This document shows positions 26,855 through 35,833 of a DNA stretch of 64,000 bases, piece by piece. The notes beneath the pieces were generated by a model, which worked only from the letters and a program-made list of their open reading frames with translations, was not told the origin of the DNA and did no database searches. Position numbers and translations under genes: made by a program. Numbering within the stretch: position 1 is the stretch's first letter; each line of letters begins with the position of its first letter. The DNA lies in contig NZ_CP043051.1 of NCBI RefSeq assembly GCF_008121495.1, positions 2,065,001 to 2,129,000 of the forward strand, written 5' to 3'. This stretch comes from Mediterraneibacter gnavus ATCC 29149. GTDB taxonomy: Bacteria > Bacillota > Clostridia > Lachnospirales > Lachnospiraceae.

Positions 26855-27351
26855 AGGCAGCAGTTGTGACATTGAGCGACAAGGGATTTCGAAACGAACG
26901 GGAAGATAAAAGCGGAGAGCTGGTACAGATGATGTTGAAAGAAGCCGGATATGAAGTGGCGGAATACAGGTTACTTCCGGATGAGCAGACGCAGATCGAG
27001 ACGGTATTAAAAGAGTTGAGTGATGAGAAAGAGATGGATCTGATCCTCACGACAGGAGGAACCGGGTTTTCGCAAAGAGACTGTACACCGGAAGCAACGA
27101 TGAATGTAGCTACCCGAAATGCGCCGGGGATTGCAGAAGCAATGCGGTATGCGTCACTGGCTATTACCCCCAGAGCGATGTTGAGCCGCGGGGTATCGGT
27201 GATTCGAAATCAGACACTGATCATTAACCTTCCGGGTAGTCCGAAAGCGGTGAAAGAAAATCTGGAGTATATTTTGCCTACACTGTCACATGGACTGGAA
27301 ATTTTAAAAGGAGTGACAGGAGAATGCGGGATCAGTTTGAAAGAAACATAA
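26851..27351 (+). CDS. Molybdopterin adenylyltransferase-type protein (MogA/MoaB)
   Basis: A 166-residue MoCF-fold protein that adenylylates molybdopterin before molybdenum insertion. [17 protein letters not shown] (~residues 69-85) is the family active-site motif, and [17 protein letters not shown] is the second. MogA and MoaB types cannot be separated reliably by eye. It overlaps moaA by 28 bases in a different frame. Confidence 0.92.
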   Translation: MKAAVVTLSDKGFRNEREDKSGELVQMMLKEAGYEVAEYRLLPDEQTQIETVLKELSDEKEMDLILTTGGTGFSQRDCTPEATMNVATRNAPGIAEAMRYASLAITPRAMLSRGVSVIRNQTLIINLPGSPKAVKENLEYILPTLSHGLEILKGVTGECGISLKET

Positions 27352-28304
27352 ATTATATGAGAGTATCCGTCACGGACTTGTGCAATCTGCGCTGTGTGTA
27401 TTGCATGCCGAAAGAGGGAATCAGACAGATTTCTCACGATGAGATCCTTACGTTTGATGAGATCGCAAGGATGTGCCGGATCGGGGCAGAACTTGGGATT
27501 TCCAGGATCAAGCTGACAGGCGGCGAACCGCTGGTGCGAAAGGGTATTGAAGACCTTGCAGAGATGATCTGCCGGATTCCGGGAATCGAGCAGGTGACGC
27601 TGACGACAAACGGAATCCTGTTAAAAGATCAATTGCCTGCACTCAAAAAGGCTGGGATTTCTGCGGTTAACATCAGTCTGGATACGATGGACAGAGCGCA
27701 GTATCAGGAATTGACAGGAAAGGACTGTTTGTTGCAGGTAATGGAAGGCATTCGGGCGGCACTGGAGCAGGGGATGCGTGTGAAAATAAACTGCGTGGCG
27801 CTGAATGAATGTAATGAGTTTCAGTGGGGAAAGCTTGCAGCATTGGCAAAAGAGTATCCGCTGGATGTGCGTTTTATTGAAATGATGCCGATCGGTCTTG
27901 GAAAAGCTTATCAGGGAAGTATGCAGGAAGTGATACAGAAGAACCTGGAAAATATATATGGTGCAGCAAAGCCGGATTCAGGGGCAGTGCGTGGAAATGG
28001 TCCGGCAGTATACTGGGAGTTTCCTGGGTTTCAGGGAAAGATTGGATTTATCAGTGCGATCTCCCATAAGTTCTGCAAAGACTGCAACCGGATTCGGATG
28101 ACGGCTGAAGGTTTTGTGAAGCCCTGTCTGCAGTTCGCACAGGGAGTGGATATGAGATCCCTTTTAAGAGGGCAGACGGATGATAAAGAACTGAAGCAGG
28201 TATTCGAGCGGTTGATTTATGAAAAGCTGCGCTGCCATCAGTTTGAAACAGAAAAAGCGGACGAAAGTCTCGAACAGCGTGAGATGTCAAAAATCGGAGG
28301 ATAG
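27324..28304 (+). CDS. moaA: GTP 3',8-cyclase MoaA
   Basis: A 326-residue radical SAM enzyme catalysing the first step of molybdenum-cofactor synthesis. The N-terminal [4Fe-4S] site is CNLRCVYC (~residues 20-27), with TGGEPLVRKG after it. The C-terminal substrate cluster is FCKDCNRIRMTAEGFVKPC (~residues 250-270). The protein ends in Gly-Gly, the conserved catalytic tail of MoaA. The 28-base overlap with the gene before it indicates a tightly packed operon. Confidence 0.96.
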   Translation: MRDQFERNINYMRVSVTDLCNLRCVYCMPKEGIRQISHDEILTFDEIARMCRIGAELGISRIKLTGGEPLVRKGIEDLAEMICRIPGIEQVTLTTNGILLKDQLPALKKAGISAVNISLDTMDRAQYQELTGKDCLLQVMEGIRAALEQGMRVKINCVALNECNEFQWGKLAALAKEYPLDVRFIEMMPIGLGKAYQGSMQEVIQKNLENIYGAAKPDSGAVRGNGPAVYWEFPGFQGKIGFISAISHKFCKDCNRIRMTAEGFVKPCLQFAQGVDMRSLLRGQTDDKELKQVFERLIYEKLRCHQFETEKADESLEQREMSKIGG

Positions 28305-28310
28305 GTTGAA

Positions 28311-28754
28311 ATGGGAATTGTAAGAGCAGTGTGTACGAGCCCGGCAAAGGGAACGCAAAAGACGAACGTGAAAAGTGCGGAATTTATAGAAAATTTTGGA
28401 ATCAAAGAGGATGCCCATGCGGGAAAGTGGCATCGTCAGATCAGTCTTCTTTCCTATGAAAAGATTGAGGCGTTTCGGGCAAGAGGAGCAGAGGTTGCAG
28501 ATGGTGCATTTGGAGAAAATCTGGTGGTAGAGGGATTTGACTTTAAAAATCTTCCGGTGGGAACCCGGTTTCAGTGCAACGAAGTTATTTTAGAGATGAC
28601 ACAGATTGGAAAGGAATGTCATCACGGATGTGAGATTTTTCAGAAGATGGGAGACTGCATCATGCCAAGAGAAGGTGTATTTGCAAGGGTCATTCACGGC
28701 GGACGGATTTCCTGCGGGGATGAGATGTACATTTTGGGTCAAGGTGAGCAGTAA
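28311..28754 (+). CDS. MOSC domain protein
   Basis: A 147-residue small MOSC protein. Visible features are EDAHAGKWHRQISLLSYE near the N-terminus and GKECHHGCEIFQKMGDCIMPREGVFARV, with the conserved Cys and GVFARV (~residues 100-130). MOSC domains are thought to handle sulfur or the molybdenum cofactor. Its place at the end of the moa operon supports a role in cofactor delivery or sulfuration for enzymes such as the molybdoenzyme at 5-9 kb. Confidence 0.88.
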   Translation: MGIVRAVCTSPAKGTQKTNVKSAEFIENFGIKEDAHAGKWHRQISLLSYEKIEAFRARGAEVADGAFGENLVVEGFDFKNLPVGTRFQCNEVILEMTQIGKECHHGCEIFQKMGDCIMPREGVFARVIHGGRISCGDEMYILGQGEQ

Positions 28755-28785
28755 CCATTTCGATACGAAGTGAGAGAAGATTTTC

Positions 28786-28814
28786 TTGCAGAAATAAAAG
28801 AAACGTAATATAGT
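28786..28814 (+). promoter_or_regulatory. Promoter of prmA
   Basis: TTGCAG, 17 bases and TATAGT, 32 bases upstream of the prmA start. Confidence 0.65.
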
Positions 28815-28845
28815 GTAAAAAGCAAAAGTAAACGGAGGAACAAAT

Positions 28846-29802
28846 ATGAAATGGAATAAATTTCGTCTGACAACGACAACAGAGGCGGAGGATATTGTCA
28901 GCAGTATGCTTATGGATCTGGGAATCCAGGGGGTCGAGATTGAAGATAAAGTTCCGCTGACACAGTCGGACAAAGAGCAGATGTTCGTTGATATCCTGCC
29001 GGAGACAGAGGCAGATGACGGTGTGGCATACCTGAGTTTTTATCTGGAGGAGGATGAAGATAAAGAAAAGGTACTTGCTGATGTGCGTGTAGAATTACAG
29101 GATATGGCATCCTATTTGAACGTGGGGGCGTGTACGATCGAAGAGTCTCAGACAGAGGATGTGGACTGGGTAAATAACTGGAAGCAGTATTTTCATCAGT
29201 TCTATGTGGATGACATTCTGATTATCCCATCCTGGGAGGAAGTAAAACCGGAAGACAATGATAAAATGGTGATCCATATCGATCCGGGGACTGCATTCGG
29301 AACAGGAATGCATGAGACAACCCAGCTTTGTATCCGGCAGATCCGCAAATATACAACGCCGGAGACAACAATCCTTGATGTGGGATGCGGAAGCGGTATT
29401 CTGGGAATGCTGGCTTTGAAATTCGGCGCAAAATATTCCGTTGGAACAGATCTGGATCCATGTGCGATCGAGGCAACTTATGAGAACATGGAAGTCAACG
29501 GAATCAGTAAAGAGATGTACGAAGTGATGATCGGAAATGTCATTGATGACAAAGACGTGCAGGACAAAGTTGGTTATGGAAAATATGACATTGTCGTTGC
29601 AAATATTCTGGCAGATGTTTTGGTCGCACTGACACCGGTGATCGTGGATCAGCTCAAAGACGGTGGAATCTACATCACCAGCGGAATTATTGATGACAAA
29701 GAAGAGACAGTGGTAGAGGCAGTTAAAGCAGCAGGTCTGGAAGTCCTGGAAGTGACGTATCAGGGCGAGTGGGTTTCTGTGACGGCGAGAAAGAACGGAT
29801 AA
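28846..29802 (+). CDS. prmA: Ribosomal protein L11 methyltransferase
   Basis: A 318-residue SAM-dependent methyltransferase for L11. The N-terminal substrate domain begins MKWNKFRLTTTTEAEDIVSSML. The linker is FGTGMHETTQLC, the SAM loop is DVGCGSGILGM (~residues 180-190), and the NILADVL motif that follows is typical of PrmA. AGGAGG precedes the ATG. The rsmE gene is 16 bases downstream, the usual Firmicutes pairing. Confidence 0.95.
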   Translation: MKWNKFRLTTTTEAEDIVSSMLMDLGIQGVEIEDKVPLTQSDKEQMFVDILPETEADDGVAYLSFYLEEDEDKEKVLADVRVELQDMASYLNVGACTIEESQTEDVDWVNNWKQYFHQFYVDDILIIPSWEEVKPEDNDKMVIHIDPGTAFGTGMHETTQLCIRQIRKYTTPETTILDVGCGSGILGMLALKFGAKYSVGTDLDPCAIEATYENMEVNGISKEMYEVMIGNVIDDKDVQDKVGYGKYDIVVANILADVLVALTPVIVDQLKDGGIYITSGIIDDKEETVVEAVKAAGLEVLEVTYQGEWVSVTARKNG

Positions 29803-29818
29803 GGAAGGATTAAGATCC

Positions 29819-30559
29819 ATGCAGAATTTTTTTGTATATGACTCTCAGGTGCAGGGGGAAAACATTTATATAGAGGGAACCGATGTAAACCACATCGTAC
29901 ATGTTCTTCGTATGAAGGTTGGAGAGGAAGTCAGTGTACACGATGATGTGAACCGGAAATACCTGTGCCGGATCGAGAAACTGCTGGAAGAAAGAGTGGT
30001 GCTTTCTATTGTGGAGCAGCAGGAGTCGGACACGGAACTTTCCTGCCCGATCTATCTGTTCCAGGGTCTTCCAAAGGGAGATAAGATGGAATGGATCATT
30101 CAGAAGTGTGTAGAGCTTGGCGTACACGCAATCGTGCCGGTCGCGACGAAGCGGGCGGTTGTAAAGCTGGACGAGAAGAAAGCGCAGAAAAAAGTGAACA
30201 GATGGAATGCCATCGCAGAGAGTGCGGCGAAGCAGTCCGGAAGAGGGATCGTTCCGGAAGTACTTCCGGTGATGAAATGGAAGGAGGCGCTGGAATACGC
30301 GCGTCAGCTGGATGTTAAGATGATCCCTTATGAGAAGGCAGCAGGGATAAACGCCACAAAGCAGCTGATCGCCTCTGTTTCTTTTGGACAGTCAGTCGGG
30401 ATTTTTATCGGTCCGGAAGGCGGCTTTGAAGAGGCAGAAGTGGAAGCTGCAAAAGAGATAGGGGCAGTTCCGGTGACTCTGGGAAGAAGAATCTTACGAA
30501 CAGAGACAGCGGGGATGACGATCCTGTCAATTCTGATGTATCATCTGGAAAGAGAGTAA
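29819..30559 (+). CDS. rsmE: 16S rRNA (uracil(1498)-N(3))-methyltransferase
   Basis: A 246-residue SPOUT-class methyltransferase. The start MQNFFVYD with HIVHVLRMKVGE is the RNA-binding N-domain. GPEGGFEEAEVE and LGRRILRTETA form the knotted SAM site at the C-terminus (~residues 195-235). Its length is normal, and it is co-transcribed with prmA. Confidence 0.95.
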   Translation: MQNFFVYDSQVQGENIYIEGTDVNHIVHVLRMKVGEEVSVHDDVNRKYLCRIEKLLEERVVLSIVEQQESDTELSCPIYLFQGLPKGDKMEWIIQKCVELGVHAIVPVATKRAVVKLDEKKAQKKVNRWNAIAESAAKQSGRGIVPEVLPVMKWKEALEYARQLDVKMIPYEKAAGINATKQLIASVSFGQSVGIFIGPEGGFEEAEVEAAKEIGAVPVTLGRRILRTETAGMTILSILMYHLERE

Positions 30560-30598
30560 CATAGTTTAATATTGAGAAGAAGTGAAAAGGAAGGTATC

Positions 30599-31756
30599 AT
30601 GGAAGTATATTTGGACAATTCGGCGACTACCAGAGGTTACACAGAGGTGGGAGAACTGGTATATAAAGTGATGTGTCAGGACTATGGAAATCCGTCTTCC
30701 ATGCACCGTAAAGGTGTGGATGCGGAGCATTATATCAAGGATGCAAAAGAAATTCTGGCAAAAATTCTGAAGGTCAATGCAAAAGAAATTTATTTTACGT
30801 CCGGCGGTACAGAAAGTGACAATCTGGCGATCATTGGAACAGCAAAAGCAAACAAAAGAAGAGGAAATCATCTGATCACATCATCTATAGAGCATCCGGC
30901 GATTTTGAATACGATGCGTTATCTGGAAGAGGAAGAAGGCTTTCGTGTGACCTATCTTCCGGTGGACAGCATGGGACGCATCAAGCTGGAAGCTCTGAAA
31001 GAGGCGTTGTGTGACGAGACAATTCTGGTTTCCGTCATGTATGTGAATAACGAAGTAGGAGCAGTGCAGCCGATCGATGAGGCTGTCCGGATTGTGAAGG
31101 AATATAATCCGGATATTCTGTTCCATTCGGATGCCGTACAGGGATTCGGAAAGTATAAGATTTATCCGAAGCGTCAGAAGATCGATCTGCTGACAGGAAG
31201 CGGACATAAGATCCACGGACCGAAAGGAACTGGATTTTTATATGTCAGTGAGAAAGTTAAGATCAAACCAATCGTGTTTGGCGGAGAACAGCAGAAAAAT
31301 GTCCGTTCCGGTACAGAGAACGTTCCGGGGATTGCAGGACTCGGGTTAGCGGCAAAGATGATCTACCATGATCTGGATATGAAGACTGCACTGATGCGGG
31401 AACTCAAAGAGTATTTTATTGAAGGAATCGCGAAGATTGAAAATACAACCGTTCACGGGATGACCGATGAAAACAGTGCACCGCATATCATCAGTGTGGG
31501 CTTTGCAGGGATTCGAAGTGAAGTGCTTCTGCATACGCTGGAAGAGAAAGGAATTTACGTATCCTCAGGTTCTGCATGTGCGTCCAACCATCCGGCAATC
31601 AGCGGGGTGTTAAAGGGCATCGGAGCAGGAAAAGAGTATCTGGATGCGACGATCCGTTTCAGCATGTCTGAATTTACAACCAGAGAAGAAATTGACTATA
31701 CATTGGAAACGCTATATAATTGTGTACCGATGCTGAGAAGATATACAAGACATTGA
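30599..31756 (+). CDS. Cysteine desulfurase (IscS/NifS family)
   Basis: A 385-residue PLP enzyme releasing sulfur from cysteine. MEVYLDNSATTR starts the family. The substrate-binding TGGTESDNLA lies at ~residues 65-75, the Lys-containing SGHKIHGPKGTGFLY near 200, and the mobile persulfide loop SSGSACASNHPAISGVL near 325 (group I type). The ATG at 30599 has GGAAGG upstream. The thiI gene is 47 bases downstream, so it probably feeds sulfur into tRNA thiouridine. Confidence 0.94.
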   Translation: MEVYLDNSATTRGYTEVGELVYKVMCQDYGNPSSMHRKGVDAEHYIKDAKEILAKILKVNAKEIYFTSGGTESDNLAIIGTAKANKRRGNHLITSSIEHPAILNTMRYLEEEEGFRVTYLPVDSMGRIKLEALKEALCDETILVSVMYVNNEVGAVQPIDEAVRIVKEYNPDILFHSDAVQGFGKYKIYPKRQKIDLLTGSGHKIHGPKGTGFLYVSEKVKIKPIVFGGEQQKNVRSGTENVPGIAGLGLAAKMIYHDLDMKTALMRELKEYFIEGIAKIENTTVHGMTDENSAPHIISVGFAGIRSEVLLHTLEEKGIYVSSGSACASNHPAISGVLKGIGAGKEYLDATIRFSMSEFTTREEIDYTLETLYNCVPMLRRYTRH

Positions 31757-31803
31757 TGCTTGATAAAGAGTCCAAAAGAAAAGGATAAATAAAGGAGAAT
31801 ATC

Positions 31804-32985
31804 ATGAGATTTCATTCATTTTTGATTAAATACGGAGAAATCGGGATCAAAGGAAAGAACCGGTATCTGTTTGAAGACGCTCTGGTGCGTCAGATCCGTT
31901 TTGCATTGAAGGATGTGGACGGAGAATTTAATGTACACAAAGCACAGGGGAGAGTGTATGTGGACTGTGAAGGCGAATACGATTACGAAGAGACTGTGGA
32001 AAGTTTGAAACGAGTGTTTGGTATCGTAGGAATCTGCCCGGTTGTGCGTCTGCAGGACAATGGATTTGAACAGCTGAAAAAAGATGTGGAAAAATATATC
32101 GGAGAAGTGTACCCTGAGAAAAACCAGACATTTAAGATTGAAGCAAGAAGAAGCAGAAAGTCTTATCCGTTGAATTCTATGGAATTGAACTGTGAGTTGG
32201 GCGGTGTGATCCTGGATGCGTACCCGGAGATGAAAGTAGACGTACACAATCCGCAGATTCGTCTGAATGTGGAAGTACGGGAAGAGATTTATCTGTACTC
32301 AGAGATTATTCCGGGGCCGGGCGGAATGCCGGTAGGAACTAACGGAAGTGCCATGCTCCTGCTCTCCGGTGGTATCGACAGCCCGGTTGCCGGATATATG
32401 ATCGCAAAACGCGGTGTCGCTCTGGAAGCAACGTATTTCCATGCACCACCGTATACGAGTGAACGTGCAAAAGAAAAAGTGGTGGATCTGGCAAGACTGG
32501 TTTCCAGGTATTCCGGCCCGATCAAGCTCAACGTAGTCAACTTTACAGACATTCAGCTGTATATCTATGAGAAGTGTCCGCATGAAGAACTGACGATTAT
32601 TATGCGAAGATACATGATGAAGATCGCAGAGCATTTTGCAAAACAGGATGGCTGCCTGGGACTGATCACCGGAGAAAGTATCGGACAGGTTGCGAGCCAG
32701 ACGATGCAGAGCCTTATGGCAACCAATGCAGCATGTACGCTTCCGGTCTACCGTCCGCTGATCGGATTTGATAAAAAAGAAATCGTGGATATTTCTGAAA
32801 AGATTGATACGTACGAGACATCGATCCAGCCGTATGAAGACTGCTGTACGATTTTTGTTGCCAAGCATCCGGTGACAAAACCGAATCTGGAGCGTATTGA
32901 GAAATCCGAGAGAAATCTGGATGAGAAGATTGATGAGCTGATGCAGACAGCAATCGATACGGTTGAAACGATCATGGTAAAATAG
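31804..32985 (+). CDS. thiI: tRNA 4-thiouridine synthase ThiI
   Basis: A 393-residue protein that adenylates and thiolates U8 of tRNA. The order is an N-terminal ferredoxin-like domain (FLIKYGEIGIKGKNR), a THUMP domain (~residues 60-165), and a PP-loop ATPase with SGGIDSPVAGYMIAKRG (~residues 183-200) and TGESIGQVASQT. The C-terminal rhodanese domain of enteric ThiI is absent, as is usual in Firmicutes, where the adjacent cysteine desulfurase donates sulfur directly. Confidence 0.95.
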   Translation: MRFHSFLIKYGEIGIKGKNRYLFEDALVRQIRFALKDVDGEFNVHKAQGRVYVDCEGEYDYEETVESLKRVFGIVGICPVVRLQDNGFEQLKKDVEKYIGEVYPEKNQTFKIEARRSRKSYPLNSMELNCELGGVILDAYPEMKVDVHNPQIRLNVEVREEIYLYSEIIPGPGGMPVGTNGSAMLLLSGGIDSPVAGYMIAKRGVALEATYFHAPPYTSERAKEKVVDLARLVSRYSGPIKLNVVNFTDIQLYIYEKCPHEELTIIMRRYMMKIAEHFAKQDGCLGLITGESIGQVASQTMQSLMATNAACTLPVYRPLIGFDKKEIVDISEKIDTYETSIQPYEDCCTIFVAKHPVTKPNLERIEKSERNLDEKIDELMQTAIDTVETIMVK

Positions 32986-32995
32986 GACAATAAAA

Positions 32996-33020
32996 AGGCT
33001 GCCTCATAAAGAGACAGCCT
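32996..33020. terminator. Bidirectional terminator between thiI and the HPr-like gene
   Basis: AGGCTG-C-CTC pairs with GAG-A-CAGCCT, with A-rich sequence on the left and right sides serving both convergent genes. Confidence 0.75.
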
Positions 33021-33037
33021 AAAAATAAATGATTTCA

Positions 33038-33271
33038 TTATTTGATGATGTAAGAATCCAGTGCAGCTAGGATGTCATCCAGATTAGAATCAGCGTGAAT
33101 ATTCAGATCGATCGGTTTAGAAAGATCCAAACTGAAAATTCCCATAATTGATTTGGCATCTATCACATATCTTCCGGACACTAAATCAAAATCGTTGTCA
33201 TATTTTGTGATTTCGTTTACAAATGATTTTACTTTGTCGATTGAGTTTAAAGAAATCTGTACTGTTTTCAT
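33038..33271 (-). CDS. HPr-like protein lacking the phosphorylatable histidine
   Basis: A 77-residue protein with the HPr fold. It begins MKTVQISL, and YVIDAKSIMGIFSLDL (~residues 38-53) corresponds to the HPr Ser-46 region. At the place of the phosphotransfer motif GxHARPA it reads SIDKVKSF, so the PTS histidine is absent. Like Crh, it could be regulated only through the serine, acting in catabolite control and not in sugar transport. A perfect AAGGAGGG lies upstream. It is transcribed alone and converges with thiI. Confidence 0.85.
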   Translation of the reverse strand: MKTVQISLNSIDKVKSFVNEITKYDNDFDLVSGRYVIDAKSIMGIFSLDLSKPIDLNIHADSNLDDILAALDSYIIK

Positions 33272-33395
33272 TATAAAAGTCCCTCCTTGATATACAATGC
33301 TTCGAGTATCTGTACTCTAGGTATATTCTACGAGAAGTAACTGCAAAAGTCAAGGAACAAACAGGAAAAACAAGGAAAACCAGGAGAATATTTTT

Positions 33396-34688
33396 ATGAA
33401 AAAAGTCGCGTTACACAATCTGGGATGTAAGGTAAATGCATATGAGACAGAAGCCATGCAGGAAATGCTGGAACATGCCGGATATGAGATCGTTCCGTTT
33501 CAGGAAGGAGCGGACATTTATGTGATCAATACATGCACAGTGACCAATATTGCGGACCGCAAATCAAGACAGATGCTGCATCGGGCAAGAAAGATGAATC
33601 CGGATGCTGTTGTGGTCGCAGCCGGCTGTTATGTGCAGGCACAGGCTGAAAAGCAGGTGATCGATCCATGTATTGATATTGTACTCGGAAACAATAAAAA
33701 GCAGGATCTTCTGACAGCGCTGCAGGCATATGAAGAAGCACACGGTGATTTGCGGGAAGTGATCGATATCAATCATACAAAAGAATATGAGAATCTGCAT
33801 CTGACAAAACAGGGGGAGCATACGAGAGCATATATCAAGGTGCAGGATGGCTGCAACCAGTTTTGTTCTTACTGTATTATCCCGTATGCGAGAGGAAGAG
33901 TCAGAAGCAGGGCAAAAGAAGATGTAGTAGCAGAAGTGACAGATCTGGCGAAAAACGGATACCAGGAAGTCGTGCTGACGGGAATTCATCTGAGCTCCTA
34001 TGGCATTGATTTTGAAAATGAAGACAATCTGCTCAGTCTGATTCGTGCAGTGCATGAGATTGAAGGAATCAAAAGGATTCGTCTGGGATCTCTGGAACCA
34101 AGGATCATCACAGAAGAGTTTGTACAGGCGATCGCAGCGCTTCCGAAGATGTGCCCGCACTTCCATCTGTCATTGCAGAGTGGCTGCAATGAAACCTTAA
34201 AGAGGATGAACCGCAGATATACAAGTGAAGAGTTTTATGAAAAGTGTGAGATATTAAGAAAGTATTTTGAAAAACCGGCGCTGACAACAGATGTGATCGT
34301 GGGATTTCCGCAGGAAACAGAGGAAGAATTTGAAACAACGTATGAATTTCTGAAAAAGATCTGCTTCTATGAGACTCATATTTTCAAATATTCCAAACGA
34401 GAAGGCACGAAAGCGGCAGTGATGCAGGGACAGATCCCGGAGCAGATCAAGGCAAAAAGAAGCGCCAGACTGATCGAACTGGGGGAGAAAAACCGCAGAG
34501 CATATGAAGAATCGTTCCTTGGAAAAACAGTGGAAGTGCTGGTGGAAGAAAAATCGGATGTGAACGGAAAAGAAATGTGGACAGGGCACACAAAAGAGTA
34601 TATGAAAATTGCACTAGAGTCAGAGAAAAATCTTCAGAATTGTATTCTAAACGTGCAAATTAAAGATGGCCGGGAAATTATTCATTGA
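33396..34688 (+). CDS. mtaB: tRNA (N6-threonylcarbamoyladenosine-37) methylthiotransferase MtaB
   Basis: A 430-residue methylthiotransferase forming ms2t6A37. The N-terminal UPF0004 domain starts VALHNLGCKVNAYETEAM with its cluster cysteines. The radical SAM motif is GCNQFCSYCIIPYARG (~residues 150-165), with SLQSGCNETLKRMNRRY following, and a C-terminal TRAM-like region (VEVLVEEKS). NLGCKVNAYE distinguishes MtaB from MiaB. Its leader has an AGGAG site. Confidence 0.93.
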   Translation: MKKVALHNLGCKVNAYETEAMQEMLEHAGYEIVPFQEGADIYVINTCTVTNIADRKSRQMLHRARKMNPDAVVVAAGCYVQAQAEKQVIDPCIDIVLGNNKKQDLLTALQAYEEAHGDLREVIDINHTKEYENLHLTKQGEHTRAYIKVQDGCNQFCSYCIIPYARGRVRSRAKEDVVAEVTDLAKNGYQEVVLTGIHLSSYGIDFENEDNLLSLIRAVHEIEGIKRIRLGSLEPRIITEEFVQAIAALPKMCPHFHLSLQSGCNETLKRMNRRYTSEEFYEKCEILRKYFEKPALTTDVIVGFPQETEEEFETTYEFLKKICFYETHIFKYSKREGTKAAVMQGQIPEQIKAKRSARLIELGEKNRRAYEESFLGKTVEVLVEEKSDVNGKEMWTGHTKEYMKIALESEKNLQNCILNVQIKDGREIIH

Positions 34689-34795
34689 ATTTTAAAATAG
34701 ATTATATTAGAATGATAAGTAGGATACTAACGCAATTATGCTGATTCCAGGGAATCAGATCTGCGCGTGAATAAAAGAAAAATGGAGGAGATACG

Positions 34796-35059
34796 ATGAG
34801 CGATTTGAGTAATACACAGTTCTTTCAGGTAGAACCGGGACCACAGATTTCTGCAAAAGATATTCTGGAAATCGTGTATAAGGCACTGAAAGAAAAAGGA
34901 TACAACCCGGTTAACCAGATCGTGGGATACATTATGTCAGGAGATCCTACTTACATTACCAGCTATAATGGAGCAAGAAGCCTGATTATGAAGGTGGAAA
35001 GGGATGAATTGGTCGAAGAACTGTTAAAAGCGTATATCGAGCATAATTCATGGGAATAA
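34796..35059 (+). CDS. ireB: IreB family regulatory phosphoprotein (UPF0297)
   Basis: An 87-residue protein very typical of the family: SNTQFF near the start, YKALKEKGYNPVNQIVGYIMSGDPTYITSYNGAR in the middle. In Enterococcus IreB is phosphorylated by the PASTA kinase IreK and affects cephalosporin resistance; that role here is only by homology. The order ireB-ruvX-DUF1292 is conserved in Firmicutes (yrzL-yrrK-yrzB in Bacillus). Confidence 0.93.
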   Translation: MSDLSNTQFFQVEPGPQISAKDILEIVYKALKEKGYNPVNQIVGYIMSGDPTYITSYNGARSLIMKVERDELVEELLKAYIEHNSWE

Positions 35060-35065
35060 TCGACT

Positions 35066-35512
35066 ATGCGGATCATGGGACTGGATTATGGCACGAAGAC
35101 TGTAGGGGTTGCGATCAGCGATGCTCTTGGTCTGACTGCGCAGGGGATAGAGACCATTCAGAGAAAAGAGGAAAACAAGCTGCGCCGTACACTCGCCCGG
35201 ATTGAAGAGCTGGTAAGGGAATATGAAGTGGATACGATCGTGCTTGGTTTTCCGAAGCATATGAATAACGATGTGGGTGAACGTGCAAAAAAGTCTCTGG
35301 AATTCAAAGAGATGCTGGTGCGCAGGACAGGACTTGATGTGGTGATGTGGGACGAGCGGCTTACTACCGTGGAGGCAGAGCGTACATTGATCGAGAGTCA
35401 GGTGCGGCGCGAGAACAGAAAGCAGTATATTGACAAGATCGCAGCTGTTTTTATCCTGCAGGGATATCTGGATTCGATTTATTTGAAAAAGAAAGCCGAA
35501 GAGGAAAACTAG
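35066..35512 (+). CDS. ruvX: Holliday junction resolvase-like RuvX/YqgF
   Basis: A 148-residue RNase H-fold nuclease. [19 protein letters not shown] carries the first catalytic Asp. [16 protein letters not shown] and [19 protein letters not shown] supply the Glu and later motif. In other bacteria it has 16S rRNA maturation and junction-related roles. It is six bases downstream of ireB and co-transcribed. Confidence 0.93.
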   Translation: MRIMGLDYGTKTVGVAISDALGLTAQGIETIQRKEENKLRRTLARIEELVREYEVDTIVLGFPKHMNNDVGERAKKSLEFKEMLVRRTGLDVVMWDERLTTVEAERTLIESQVRRENRKQYIDKIAAVFILQGYLDSIYLKKKAEEEN

Positions 35513-35537
35513 AAGCTGCCCACAGGAGGAAGAACGC

Positions 35538-35798
35538 ATGGAAAAGATTAAATTTTGTTTTGACGAGTCGGGAGACAGCGTTGAATTTTTTGTACTGGAA
35601 CAGACAAAGATCAACGGGGCATCCTATATTCTTGTGACAGATTCACAGGAGGATGACGCGGAGTGTCTGATCTTAAAAGAAGGTGAATCTCAGGACGCGA
35701 AAGAGAGTGTCTATGAGATCGTAGAGGACGACGTAGAATTACAGGCGGTTTCCAAAGTATTTGAGGAACTGCTGGAAGATGTAGAGATTGAAATGTAA
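35538..35798 (+). CDS. DUF1292 family protein (YrzB-like)
   Basis: An 86-residue very acidic protein: FVLEQTKINGASYILVTDSQEDDAECLILKE and a C-terminal FEELLEDVEIE. Both the sequence type and the position after ruvX fit DUF1292/YrzB. No biochemical function is established. AGGAGG precedes the ATG. Confidence 0.88.
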   Translation: MEKIKFCFDESGDSVEFFVLEQTKINGASYILVTDSQEDDAECLILKEGESQDAKESVYEIVEDDVELQAVSKVFEELLEDVEIEM

Positions 35799-35833
35799 CT
35801 TAGAATATTACTTTACCGCAGGGGACGTGGAGG

